A DNA stretch of 64,000 nt, taken from the NCBI RefSeq assembly GCF_020885975.1, contig NZ_AP025183.1, positions 930,001 to 994,000 of the forward strand, read 5' to 3'. How positions within the stretch are numbered: the first letter of the stretch is position 1; each line of letters opens with the position of its first letter. Below are positions 16,830 through 25,947 of the stretch, piece by piece. The notes beneath the pieces were generated by a model. That model saw only the letters and a list, made by a program, of their open reading frames with translations, ran no database searches and was not told the origin of the DNA. Both the position numbers and the translations under genes were made by a program. Origin of the DNA: Flavobacterium ammonificans. Lineage in GTDB: Bacteria > Bacteroidota > Bacteroidia > Flavobacteriales > Flavobacteriaceae.

Positions 16830-18737
16830 CTAAATTTTTCCATCTTTAATTTCATCCACAATTTCTGGATTCAATAAAGTGGTGATGTCTCCAAAGTTTG
16901 AGAAGTCGCCTTCTGCAATTTTACGCAAGATTCTACGCATAATTTTTCCAGATCGTGTTTTTGGTAAACCCGAAACGAACTGAATTTTATCCAATTTGGC
17001 AATAGGTCCAATATGATCTGAAATATGTTGATTAATCTCTTTGCTTAAGTTATCTCTATCACGGTTTTCTCCTGATTCTTTTAAGATGACAAACCCGTAT
17101 AAAGCATTTCCTTTGATGTCGTGTGGGAAACCTACAATAGCTGATTCGGCCACCGCTGGATGTTCGTTGATAGCATCTTCAATAGGTGCAGTTCCTAAAT
17201 TATGTCCTGAAACAATCACTACGTCATCGACACGACCTGTAATTCTATAATAGCCTACTTCGTCACGCAAAGCTCCGTCGCCAGTAAAATATTTCCCTGG
17301 GAAAGCACTAAAATAAGTTTCTTTATAACGTTGATGGTCACCCCAAATAGTTCTTGCGATACTCGGCCAAGGGTATTTAATACATAAACTTCCGGTTACT
17401 TGATTGCCTTCAATTTCGTTGCGTTTTTCATCCATCAAAACGGGTTGAATACCCGGTAATGGAAGCGAAGCATAGGTTGGTTTTGTAGGCGTCACAAAAG
17501 CCAAAGGCGAAATCATAATTCCTCCTGTTTCGGTTTGCCACCACGTATCTACAACTGGACATCTTTTTCCGCCTACGTGGTCGTTGTACCAGTGCCAAGC
17601 CTCTTCATTGATTGGCTCACCAACAGATCCAATTACTTTTAAAGATTGTAAAGGATATTTTTGAACGTATTCTACACTTTCTTTAGCCAATGCACGAATA
17701 GCTGTTGGGGCTGTATAGAATTGAGTGACTTGGTGTTTTTCAATTACTTCCCAAAAACGACTGAAGTCTGGATACGAAGGAACTCCTTCAAAAATTACAG
17801 TGGTAGCTCCATTTAACAACGGTCCGTAAAGAATATAAGAATGTCCTGTAATCCAACCAATATCTGCGGTACACCAGAAAACATCATTTTCTTCGTAGCT
17901 AAATACATTTTTGAAAGTATAAGCAGTATATACCATATAACCTGCTGTAGTGTGTACCATTCCTTTAGGTTTTCCTGTAGAACCTGAAGTGTAAAGAATA
18001 AACAAAGGATCTTCAGCATCCATAATTTCAGCAACGTTAGTATTCATTGCATCATCTAAAAGTGGTTGCAACCATTGGTCACGTCCTTCTTTCATATTCA
18101 CGTTGGTGTTGGTTCTTTTGGCAACCAAAACCGTTTCAACGCAAGGACATTTTTCTAAGGCTTCGTCCACAATGCCTTTTAAGTCAATCGCTTTGTTACC
18201 GCGGTAACTTCCGTCAGAAGTGATGACCATTTTACATTCGCAATCGTTGATTCTTGAAGCCACTGCCGAAGCAGAGAATCCTGCAAAAACGACCGAGTGA
18301 ATCGCTCCAATTCTAGCACAAGCCAATAATGAAATGGCCAATTCTGGAATCATTGGTAAATAAATACAGACACGATCTCCTTTTTTGACGCCTTGCTCAC
18401 GCAAAACATTAGCCATTTTTGAGACTCGTTCGTACAATTCGTTATACGAAATGTGTTGCGCTGCCTCTGAAGGATCATTCGGTTCAAAAATAATGGCTGT
18501 TTTTTCTCCTCTTTTGGCAAGGTGTCTGTCAATACAGTTCTTTGTAATATTTACTTTGGCATTGGTAAACCATTTAATTTCGGCTTCAGCCATATTAAAA
18601 TCAATTACGTTGTCCCATTCTTGGTACCAAGTAAAATTTTCAGAGGCAATTCGGTCCCAGAATTTTTTAGGTTCACGAATCGATTTTTTGTAGTGTTTGA
18701 AGTATTCTTCTAGATTTTCAATTTTATAATAACTCAT
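16830..18737 (-). CDS. acs: Acetyl-CoA synthetase
   Basis: 635 aa, full length for AMP-forming acetate-CoA ligase. It starts with the ACAS N-terminal helix domain (YFKHYKKSIREPKKFWDRIA), has the P-loop YTSGSTGKPKGMVHT, the adenylate motif WWQTETGG, the GRVDDVVIVSGHNLG hinge, and the C-terminal KTRSGKIMRR with Lys598, the residue acetylated in regulated Acs enzymes. It activates acetate to acetyl-CoA in the cytoplasm. It is the last gene of an operon with a PrpE-like synthetase, a receiver protein and a symporter-kinase, matching the CrbS-controlled acetate module known in other phyla. Confidence 0.95.
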   Translation of the reverse strand: MSYYKIENLEEYFKHYKKSIREPKKFWDRIASENFTWYQEWDNVIDFNMAEAEIKWFTNAKVNITKNCIDRHLAKRGEKTAIIFEPNDPSEAAQHISYNELYERVSKMANVLREQGVKKGDRVCIYLPMIPELAISLLACARIGAIHSVVFAGFSASAVASRINDCECKMVITSDGSYRGNKAIDLKGIVDEALEKCPCVETVLVAKRTNTNVNMKEGRDQWLQPLLDDAMNTNVAEIMDAEDPLFILYTSGSTGKPKGMVHTTAGYMVYTAYTFKNVFSYEENDVFWCTADIGWITGHSYILYGPLLNGATTVIFEGVPSYPDFSRFWEVIEKHQVTQFYTAPTAIRALAKESVEYVQKYPLQSLKVIGSVGEPINEEAWHWYNDHVGGKRCPVVDTWWQTETGGIMISPLAFVTPTKPTYASLPLPGIQPVLMDEKRNEIEGNQVTGSLCIKYPWPSIARTIWGDHQRYKETYFSAFPGKYFTGDGALRDEVGYYRITGRVDDVVIVSGHNLGTAPIEDAINEHPAVAESAIVGFPHDIKGNALYGFVILKESGENRDRDNLSKEINQHISDHIGPIAKLDKIQFVSGLPKTRSGKIMRRILRKIAEGDFSNFGDITTLLNPEIVDEIKDGKI

Positions 18738-18773
18738 GGTATTCTATTTTATATGTTCTAATTCTGTTTGTTT

Positions 18774-20672
18774 TTATTTGCTGTAACTTCCAATTTTGTA
18801 TTTTTTCAATACCTCGATAATTTCGCCTACAATGGCTTCGTCATCAATAGTAGACGGAATTTGGAAATCTTCACCGTCAGTTATGCTTCGCATTAATTTA
18901 CGAAGAATTTTACCCGAACGGGTTTTTGGTAAACGATTTACAATAACTACATTTCGCAATGAAGCAACCGCACCAATTTGTTGGCGTACCAGTTTTACAA
19001 TTTCTTGTTCCAATTGGAAATGCTCCATGTCATCTCCGTGCTTTATGACTACCAAAGCCAATGGTGTTTGCCCTTTTAGTTCATCGTGAATTCCAATAAC
19101 GGCACATTCTGCTACAGACGAATGTGAAGCTACAATTTCTTCCATTTCGGCAGTAGAAAGACGGTGACCCGCTACGTTGATTACATCATCCACACGACCA
19201 GTAATAAAAATATAATCATCGTCATCCTTGAATCCGCCATCACCTGAGAAATAGTAACCTGGAAATTTTTCTAAATAACCTGCTTTGAATCTTGGGTTGT
19301 CTTTCCATAAATCCAATAAGGTTCCTGGAGGCAAAGGCAATTTGATAACTACATATCCTTCTTCGTTGGGTCCTACTTCTGTACCGTTTTCACTAAAAAT
19401 TCGGATGTCAAATCCTGGAACTGCTTTTCCAACAGATCCCGGTTTGATTGGTAAATATTCAATCCCCATCATATTAGCTACAATTGGCCAACCTGTTTCT
19501 GTTTGCCACCAATGGTCAATAGCTGGAACCGGAATGTGTTCTTGGTACCATTCTAAAGTAGCTACATCACAACGTTCACCCGCTAAAAACTGAATTTTTA
19601 GCGAACTTAAATCGTGTTTTTTGATGAATTCTCCGTTGGGATCTTCTTTTTTGATGGCACGAATGGCTGTTGGAGCCGTAAACATTACGCTTACTTTATG
19701 TTCTTCAATCATTCTCCAAAAAGTACTTGCATCGGGAGTTTTGATTGGTTTTCCTTCAAAAATAATAGTTGTATTTCTATTGATTAGTGGGCCATAAACA
19801 ATATAGCTATGTCCTACAACCCAACCCACATCAGAAGCTGCCCAAAACACTTCACCTTCTTTGGCATTATACACATTTTGCATTGAATATTTTAGAGCTG
19901 TGGCATAACCACCTGAATCACGAACGATTCCTTTTGGTTTCCCAGTTGTCCCTGATGTGTATAAAACATACAAAGGATGTGTGGAGTTCAACGGAACACA
20001 TTCTGCTTCTTCCGAACCATATACCAATGCGTCATAATCCACATCGTATTTTTTAAATGGCACTTTTGCCCCTAATTTTCGGTTCAGAATAATTACTTTT
20101 TTAGGTTTGTGTTCGGCCAATTGAATAGCTTCATCAACTAACGGTTTGTAAGCAATCAATCGGTCAATTTCAATTCCTGAAGAGGCAGTGATTATTGCTC
20201 TTGGTTTGCAATCGTCAATTCGAATAGCCAATTCGTGAGGAGCAAATCCTCCAAAAACTACTGAATGTGTCACTCCAATTCGCGCACATGCTAACATGGC
20301 AAATGCGGCTTGCGGAATCATAGGCATATAAATTACGGCTGTATCTCCTTTTTTTAATCCCAAAGATTGCATTCCTCCAGCAAGTTTAGCTACTTCGGTT
20401 TTTACTTCTAAAAAAGTATATTTTTTTATGGTTTGAGTAACAGGTGAATCATAAATTATGGCTACTTGATCACCAAAACCCTCTTCAATATGTTTGTCTA
20501 ATGCTAAATAGCATACGTTTAATTCTCCGTCTTTGTACCAAAGCGGATAACCATTTTCATCAGAAGATAAAATGCTTTCAGGTTGTGTAAACCAATCTAT
20601 ACTTCCGGCTTGTTTTTTCCAAAACGCTTCCGGATTTTCGGTGCTTGCTGCGTAGGTATCTTTATAATTCAT
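18774..20672 (-). CDS. prpE: Second short-chain acyl-CoA synthetase, propionyl-CoA synthetase (PrpE)-like
   Basis: 632 aa, AMP-forming ligase paralogous to the downstream Acs but of the PrpE/ACSS3 type: P-loop YTSGTTGKPKGIVRDSGGYA (the RDSGGYA continuation is typical of the propionate branch), AGERCDVATLEWYQ, WWQTETGWPI, GRVDDVINVAGHRLST and KTRSGKILRK with Lys588. It should make propionyl- or acetyl-CoA from the free acid. It lies 25 bases after the receiver gene and 36 before acs. Substrate preference cannot be read from sequence alone. Confidence 0.85.
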   Translation of the reverse strand: MNYKDTYAASTENPEAFWKKQAGSIDWFTQPESILSSDENGYPLWYKDGELNVCYLALDKHIEEGFGDQVAIIYDSPVTQTIKKYTFLEVKTEVAKLAGGMQSLGLKKGDTAVIYMPMIPQAAFAMLACARIGVTHSVVFGGFAPHELAIRIDDCKPRAIITASSGIEIDRLIAYKPLVDEAIQLAEHKPKKVIILNRKLGAKVPFKKYDVDYDALVYGSEEAECVPLNSTHPLYVLYTSGTTGKPKGIVRDSGGYATALKYSMQNVYNAKEGEVFWAASDVGWVVGHSYIVYGPLINRNTTIIFEGKPIKTPDASTFWRMIEEHKVSVMFTAPTAIRAIKKEDPNGEFIKKHDLSSLKIQFLAGERCDVATLEWYQEHIPVPAIDHWWQTETGWPIVANMMGIEYLPIKPGSVGKAVPGFDIRIFSENGTEVGPNEEGYVVIKLPLPPGTLLDLWKDNPRFKAGYLEKFPGYYFSGDGGFKDDDDYIFITGRVDDVINVAGHRLSTAEMEEIVASHSSVAECAVIGIHDELKGQTPLALVVIKHGDDMEHFQLEQEIVKLVRQQIGAVASLRNVVIVNRLPKTRSGKILRKLMRSITDGEDFQIPSTIDDEAIVGEIIEVLKKYKIGSYSK

Positions 20673-20697
20673 TGTAACTTTTTTATATAAATTGGGG

Positions 20698-21063
20698 CTA
20701 GTTTTCTAATAATTCGTGTACTTGTTCAACTAATTTTTTTGCAGAAAATGGCTTGACGACATACAAATTAGCGCCTAACATCATCCCTTTTTCAATATCA
20801 CTTTCTTTGTTTTTTGCCGAAAGGAAAATGACTTTACAATGGGCTAATCGATCGTCTTTTTTGATTTCTTCTATAGTAGCATATCCGTCAACCATTGGCA
20901 TCATTACGTCCAAAATGATTACATCTGGAAGTTGTTTTTCTAAAATTTCCAGTGCCTCTTTTCCATCGCGCGCAATAAATACTTCAAAATTGTTCTTTTT
21001 GAAGGTGTATTCTAAAGCCATTACGATATTCGGTTCGTCGTCTACGATTAGTATCTTTTTCAT
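20698..21063 (-). CDS. Single-domain response regulator (receiver only), CrbR position
   Basis: 121 aa. The ATG at 21063 opens MKKILIVDDEPN; a longer frame into the kinase gene is rejected because its first 16 residues are shadow sequence. It has a complete CheY-like receiver: acidic pair D8-D9-E10, phospho-acceptor Asp52 in IILDVMMP, switch Ser in FLSAKN and Lys in VVKPF. There is no DNA-binding or other output domain. It lies 4 bases after the symporter-kinase gene, so it is its cognate partner. Known CrbR/CbrB partners in proteobacteria carry output domains, so the signal must pass through another protein here. Confidence 0.9.
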   Translation of the reverse strand: MKKILIVDDEPNIVMALEYTFKKNNFEVFIARDGKEALEILEKQLPDVIILDVMMPMVDGYATIEEIKKDDRLAHCKVIFLSAKNKESDIEKGMMLGANLYVVKPFSAKKLVEQVHELLEN

Positions 21064-21067
21064 CCTC

Positions 21068-23773
21068 TTAGTTGTTTTCTGTTGTGTTGTAGTTGGGTAG
21101 TGTGAAGACAAAAGTGGCTCCTTCTATTACGTTATTTTCGGCCCAGATGGCGCCTTTATGATGTTCAATTATTTGTTTGCAAATGGCTAATCCTAATCCG
21201 CTACCGATTGGTTTTTTGACATTTTGGTTTCTAGATTGATAAAATTTGTCGAAGATGGCTTCAAAATCTTCATTTTTGATTCCTTTGCCGTTGTTGTGAA
21301 TTGTTACGGCAACATTGGATTCGTTTTCAGTAATTTGAATGTGAATTAAACCATCTGTTTCAGCTGAAAATTTAATTGCATTCGATAATAAGTTATGAAT
21401 CACTTGAATGATGCGTTCTTCGTCATAAAAAGCTCGAATTTCTTTGCCAGCATCTTCAAATACAACCTGTATTTTTTTATTTGCAATTAGTTGCTTAACC
21501 GATTCTAAGGTTTTCTCTACTGTTGAAACAATGTTATTTTTAGAGAGATAAATCTTTTGTTTGCCTGTTTCAAATTTTTCTAAATCCAAAATTTTATCAA
21601 TCAAACGATTCAAACGATCGGATTCTGAGATGATATTTTGCAAAAATTGTTTACGTACTTCAAACGGTACATCTTCGTCATCATGTAAAATTTCACTAGC
21701 GGCTCTAATAGCTGTTATTGGTGTGCGTAATTCATGAGTAACGGTATCTAAAAATTCATCTTTTTGAATGTCTTTCTTAACAAGTTCTTCATTGGCCACT
21801 TTCAATTGCTCTGATATTTTTTGCAATTCATTGGAAGTATCGGTCAGTTTTTTATTAATGATGATATTTTCTTTGGACTCTTCTAAGATTCGCAACACCT
21901 CTGGCAGACTTATTTCGTCTTCTTTCACCACACTGGCTATTAAAATTTTGGCGGAAGCCGTACCAATATGTCCCGTTAATAAATTCTCGGCAAATTTTAT
22001 AAATCGTGGGTCTGCAGTGGTAACATTTTTGTCAATGTTGTACTTTAAATTAAATATGGATAAGGCTCGTTTGGTTCTTTCTTCACCAAGAAAACGCTGC
22101 AAAACCTTTTCAATATCAGAGACATAGGCTGTTCCTTTCCACACAAAAGCATCTTCGTGATTGGTGATGTACTTGTCAATATCAACAAACATTTCGGCAT
22201 AATTTCGTTCTCTGTAATTTCCTTTAAAACTAACAGAAATCGAAGCAAACCCAATTATATTAAAAAATAAACTCCAAAATAAAGCATGTGGGATAGGGTC
22301 TAAATAATCCAATCCAAAAAGTTGTAAGGGTTGTAATAAATCAAATCCCCAAGGACCTTCTTTTATGAATTGGCTAGTAGAATTAGATATCCCCAATGCA
22401 TAAGGAATTAATAAAGTATAACAACAAATAATGAAGCCAAGAATAATTCCGGTTATTGCTCCTTTATTAGATCCTCTTCTCCAAAAAATAGCGCCGAAAA
22501 AAGCAGGGGCTAGTTGCGCTATAATTACAAAAGAAACAAGTCCAATGGAAACAAGGGAGTAATCTAAAATGAAAATTTTGTAAATCGCATAGGACAAAAT
22601 AATCAATAAAAAGATACCTATTTTCCTGCTTCGTAATATTCTTGTATTGTTTTTATCTTGAGATTTGTTTCTCAGCCTGCCAACAAAACCATACGGAATT
22701 AATAAGTTATTACTTAACATGGTTGCCAATGCAATAGACGAAACAATAATCATCGAAATGGCGGCAGAAAACCCTCCTAAAAATACTAGAACGGTTAGTG
22801 TGTTGTTATTGAAAAATTGTGGAATCAATAAGGAATAAGTATCCGAATTGAATCCTTTCCCTTCAAATAAAATATTTCCTCCCCAAGCAATTGGGAAAAC
22901 AAAAATATTGAATAGCAACAGGTAGAGTGGAAACAACCACATGGCGGTTTTTAAATGAGTTTCTTTGTTATTCTCTACAATTGCGGTATGAAATTGTCTT
23001 GGTAAAAGAAAAATGGCAAACATAGAGAGTATGCAAAGAAAAAACCAGTTGATGGCTCCAGTCAAACCTCCAATAGAATTTTTCTCAGCAAATTTTTCTA
23101 GTCCTGAAGCTTGTGTATAAATATCATCAAATCCGTCAAATACAAAGTAGGTGACATAGATTCCAATGATCAAAAAGAATACTAATTTCAATACCGACTC
23201 TAAGGCTACCGCAGTTACAATACCTCGTCTTTTCTCTGATGCATCTACATAACGGGTCCCGTAATAAGAGGCAAATAAAGCGAGTGCGATACACGCATAG
23301 GTAGAGGTGTCGTAAAAAATATTAGAACTAGATTCCGTTTTAGTAACGATATGAAAAGTGTCCGAGATGGACTTGAGTTGCAAAGCAATGTAAGGTACAA
23401 TACCAAAGATACAAACGATGGTAACTAAAGCACCTAAAAATCTGTCATTACCATAACGTAATGAAATAAAATCAGCAATACTGGATATTTTATTCACTCT
23501 TGAAATGCGAATTATTTTTTTTAAAATAATCATCCAAGTAGGAATAATAATGATAGGGCCTAAGTAAATAGGTAAGTAATTTAAACCAGAATTGGCTGCA
23601 ACGCCAATACTTCCGTAATAGGTCCATGCTGTACAATATACGGCAAGGGACAGCGAATAGATATAAGGATTGTTTGTCCAACGAGAATGTCCTCTTTTTT
23701 CTGCCCAATAGGCAATATAAAAAAGGATTAGCATATACAATACTAAAATTAATAAAAGGGCTACACTACTCAT
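21068..23773 (-). CDS. Sodium:solute symporter-histidine kinase fusion (CrbS/CbrA type)
   Basis: 901 aa. Residues 1-515 form an SLC5-type symporter with 12-13 membrane helices (AVYCTAWTYYGSIG, SIADFISLRYG, LLPRQFHTA). Residues ~540-625 fit the STAC linker domain, 630-670 a coiled coil. His680 lies in the H-box DTVTHELRTPITAIR; N-box HNLLSNAIKFS, G1 HNNGKGI and G2 GSGLGLAICKQ complete the ATPase. In Vibrio and Pseudomonas this architecture senses acetate or nutrient uptake and switches on acs. Here it stands in one operon with acs, which supports the same role. It overlaps the preceding small gene by 8 bases. Confidence 0.9.
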   Translation of the reverse strand: MSSVALLLILVLYMLILFYIAYWAEKRGHSRWTNNPYIYSLSLAVYCTAWTYYGSIGVAANSGLNYLPIYLGPIIIIPTWMIILKKIIRISRVNKISSIADFISLRYGNDRFLGALVTIVCIFGIVPYIALQLKSISDTFHIVTKTESSSNIFYDTSTYACIALALFASYYGTRYVDASEKRRGIVTAVALESVLKLVFFLIIGIYVTYFVFDGFDDIYTQASGLEKFAEKNSIGGLTGAINWFFLCILSMFAIFLLPRQFHTAIVENNKETHLKTAMWLFPLYLLLFNIFVFPIAWGGNILFEGKGFNSDTYSLLIPQFFNNNTLTVLVFLGGFSAAISMIIVSSIALATMLSNNLLIPYGFVGRLRNKSQDKNNTRILRSRKIGIFLLIILSYAIYKIFILDYSLVSIGLVSFVIIAQLAPAFFGAIFWRRGSNKGAITGIILGFIICCYTLLIPYALGISNSTSQFIKEGPWGFDLLQPLQLFGLDYLDPIPHALFWSLFFNIIGFASISVSFKGNYRERNYAEMFVDIDKYITNHEDAFVWKGTAYVSDIEKVLQRFLGEERTKRALSIFNLKYNIDKNVTTADPRFIKFAENLLTGHIGTASAKILIASVVKEDEISLPEVLRILEESKENIIINKKLTDTSNELQKISEQLKVANEELVKKDIQKDEFLDTVTHELRTPITAIRAASEILHDDEDVPFEVRKQFLQNIISESDRLNRLIDKILDLEKFETGKQKIYLSKNNIVSTVEKTLESVKQLIANKKIQVVFEDAGKEIRAFYDEERIIQVIHNLLSNAIKFSAETDGLIHIQITENESNVAVTIHNNGKGIKNEDFEAIFDKFYQSRNQNVKKPIGSGLGLAICKQIIEHHKGAIWAENNVIEGATFVFTLPNYNTTENN

Positions 23774-23960
23774 AATATCTTTTAATAATTAAGTAGGTTA
23801 TACCTATAGAAAATAACCATATAGAAAACACGTAAATGTACACAATAGGAAAGCCTAAAAATGGTTCAGAACTATCAAACAATAACAATAATGGCATGTT
23901 CAATGCTAAGAGTAATAGCATTGAAAGGATTACCAATTTTTGTTCATGTCTTTTTTTCAT
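23766..23960 (-). CDS. Small two-helix membrane protein paired with the symporter-kinase
   Basis: 64 aa with two hydrophobic segments (about residues 8-28 and 35-58) and a charged start (MKKRHEQK). Between them the text SSEPFLGFPIVYIYVFSIW recalls the small DUF3311/DUF4212-like partners found beside sodium:solute symporters, a resemblance read by eye only. Its stop overlaps the kinase start by 8 bases, indicating translational coupling and a possible subunit role for the symporter domain. Confidence 0.65.
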   Translation of the reverse strand: MKKRHEQKLVILSMLLLLALNMPLLLLFDSSEPFLGFPIVYIYVFSIWLFSIGITYLIIKRYYE

Positions 23961-24032
23961 ATTGTATACTACTAGGTATTCAGTAAAGTTATTGGTCTAG
24001 TATATTTTATTTTCAGTAGTATTTCTTAAAAT

Positions 24033-24060
24033 ATACAAACGCTGCCATAAATGACAGCGA
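24033..24060 (-). terminator. Terminator after the porin-MHS operon
   Basis: On the minus strand CGCTGTCAT-TT-ATGGCAGCG (24040-24059) forms a 9-bp stem with one G-T pair, followed by TTTGTATATTTT. It separates the porin operon from the acetate operon. Confidence 0.65.
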
Positions 24061-24088
24061 TTGCATAATTTTAAATAGAAATTACTAA

Positions 24089-24310
24089 TTATTTATCACT
24101 GTATTCTCCTGTCAATGAGTAATAACCAAAGATTCCTAAGCCTCCAACAATAATTGGAGCAAGTACAAATGTGTATATAATTGCTGGAATCATATCTTCT
24201 GGTTTTCCAGATTCAAATTTTGGTATCGCTTGATCGATTATTAGGAAATAAGCCGCTGCGACTCCAATCCCAATCCAAACCAATCCTAATATTTTTTTTA
24301 TTGCGTTCAT
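24089..24310 (-). CDS. Small membrane protein at the end of the porin-MHS operon
   Basis: 73 aa with two hydrophobic segments (residues ~5-25 and 43-65) separated by a charged stretch FESGKPEDMIP. No function is known; similar small proteins follow MHS transporters in flavobacteria, possibly the DUF6814 group (from memory, unverified). It lies 32 bases after the transporter, so co-expression and a role as a transporter accessory are likely but unproven. Confidence 0.65.
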   Translation of the reverse strand: MNAIKKILGLVWIGIGVAAAYFLIIDQAIPKFESGKPEDMIPAIIYTFVLAPIIVGGLGIFGYYSLTGEYSDK

Positions 24311-24342
24311 AATATTTTTTTTAAAGTTACACTATTTACTGT

Positions 24343-25911
24343 TTATTCTTTGTGTGAGGTACTTTTACCGTCAACATAAATGGCACCAATTACAAAACAT
24401 ATACCACCAATTAAGATTGGATACCAAAGACCTTCTAAATAAGGTTCGGCTACTGCTACCGCTTCACCAGCTGCTGCTGCGGCATCATTTGCTTTTGTTG
24501 CTGCTGCCACTAACGAAGTAGCTACCGCAGGAAGCAATCCTCCAAAGATTCCATTACCAATATGGTATGGTAATGACATCGAAGTATAGCGAATTTTTGC
24601 AGGGAACAACTCAACTAAGAAAGCTGCTGTTGGTCCGTACACAATAGTTACAAAGAAAATTTGAATAAATACTAACCAAATCAAAGTCCATTTGTCTGAT
24701 TCATTCACTACCATAGTTTTCTTAACTTCTACTTTAGGTTTTCCGTCGTCACCAATTTTAGCTACTCCATTTTCTAAAGTTACGGTTTTAACTTCTTTCC
24801 AAGTTGCACCATCAGTATACTCTTTGGTTGTTGTGTACACAGAGTCTAATGCTTTTGCTTTATTCTCTTTCGTTTCAGCTACTACAACTGTTTTAGCCTC
24901 AATTTCAGTTTTGTTTTTGATACTAGCAGTTTCATACATTGCACTGTAAATTGGTCTATATGCGATCACTGCAATTAAAATACCTGTAAGCATTAACCAT
25001 TTTCTACCGATTTTATCAGACAACCATCCGAAGAATACGAAGAACGGAGTTGCCATTAAAATAGCATACATCATGATATCACCTACTTGGTCAGTTAAGC
25101 CCATTACTTTTTCTATAAAACTCATAGCATAGAATTGTCCTGTATACCAAACTACACCTTGACCCATAACTAATCCAAATAAAGCTAGCAACACAAACTT
25201 AAAGTTCAATTTATTACCAAAGCTTTCTTTCAATGGATTTTTAGAAGTTTTACCTTCTGCTTTTACTTTTGCAAATTCAGGAGATTCGCTCATGTTTTTA
25301 CGAATCAAATAAGAAACTAAAATCATAAGGATTGAAACCCAAAACGGAACTCTCCATCCCCAATCTTCAAATGCCTCTTTACTCATGGCGCTTTTAGTAG
25401 CCATAATAACAAGTAATGATACAAATAATCCAATTGTAGCAGTAGTTTGAATCCATGAAGTCCAATAACCTCTTTGTCCCGGACCAGCGTGTTCAGCTAC
25501 ATAAGTTGCTGCACCACCGTATTCCCCGCCAAGAGCTAAACCTTGAAGTAAACGTAAAATTAATACTAAAGTTGGTGCTAAGAAACCAATCGTTTCATAA
25601 CTTGGAATACATCCAATTAAAAAAGTGGCTCCTCCCATTAATAAAAGAGTAACCATGAACGTATATTTACGTCCAATCAAATCGCCTAAACGACCAAAGA
25701 ACAATGCTCCAAAAGGGCGCACAACAAAACCTGCAGCAAAAGTTGCCAATGTAGATAGGAAGGCAGCAGTTGGATTGTCTGAAGGGAAAAATTTAGTTGA
25801 AATTATAGTAGCTAAACTACCAAAGATGTAAAAATCATACCATTCGATCATGGTACCTACTGAAGACGCTCCAATAACTGTCCATAAGGAGCTTTTTTTG
25901 TTTTCATTCAT
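24343..25911 (-). CDS. MHS-family MFS metabolite:H+ symporter with a large periplasmic insertion
   Basis: 522 aa, about 80 more than usual for MHS carriers. Family motifs: SSVGTMIEWYDFYIFG (16-31), FFGRLGDLIGRKYTF (71-85), RLLQGLALGGEYGGAA (120-135), AGPGQRGYWTSW and the repeat motif GWLSDKIGRKWLM (295-307). Residues ~328-407, between helices 9 and 10, form a hydrophilic Lys/Glu/Thr-rich loop predicted to face the periplasm. MHS carriers import organic acids such as citrate, ketoglutarate, proline or shikimate. Position next to an acetate-activation operon and after a porin suggests uptake of a short carboxylate; the substrate is not proven. Confidence 0.85.
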   Translation of the reverse strand: MNENKKSSLWTVIGASSVGTMIEWYDFYIFGSLATIISTKFFPSDNPTAAFLSTLATFAAGFVVRPFGALFFGRLGDLIGRKYTFMVTLLLMGGATFLIGCIPSYETIGFLAPTLVLILRLLQGLALGGEYGGAATYVAEHAGPGQRGYWTSWIQTTATIGLFVSLLVIMATKSAMSKEAFEDWGWRVPFWVSILMILVSYLIRKNMSESPEFAKVKAEGKTSKNPLKESFGNKLNFKFVLLALFGLVMGQGVVWYTGQFYAMSFIEKVMGLTDQVGDIMMYAILMATPFFVFFGWLSDKIGRKWLMLTGILIAVIAYRPIYSAMYETASIKNKTEIEAKTVVVAETKENKAKALDSVYTTTKEYTDGATWKEVKTVTLENGVAKIGDDGKPKVEVKKTMVVNESDKWTLIWLVFIQIFFVTIVYGPTAAFLVELFPAKIRYTSMSLPYHIGNGIFGGLLPAVATSLVAAATKANDAAAAAGEAVAVAEPYLEGLWYPILIGGICFVIGAIYVDGKSTSHKE

Positions 25912-25947
25912 AATGTAATTGTTTTTGGGTTGATTGTTAATAATTTT

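Noticed and set aside
18385..18693. 102-codon plus-strand frame antisense to acs
   Set aside because: Shadow of a strongly conserved gene; no signal peptide or domain.
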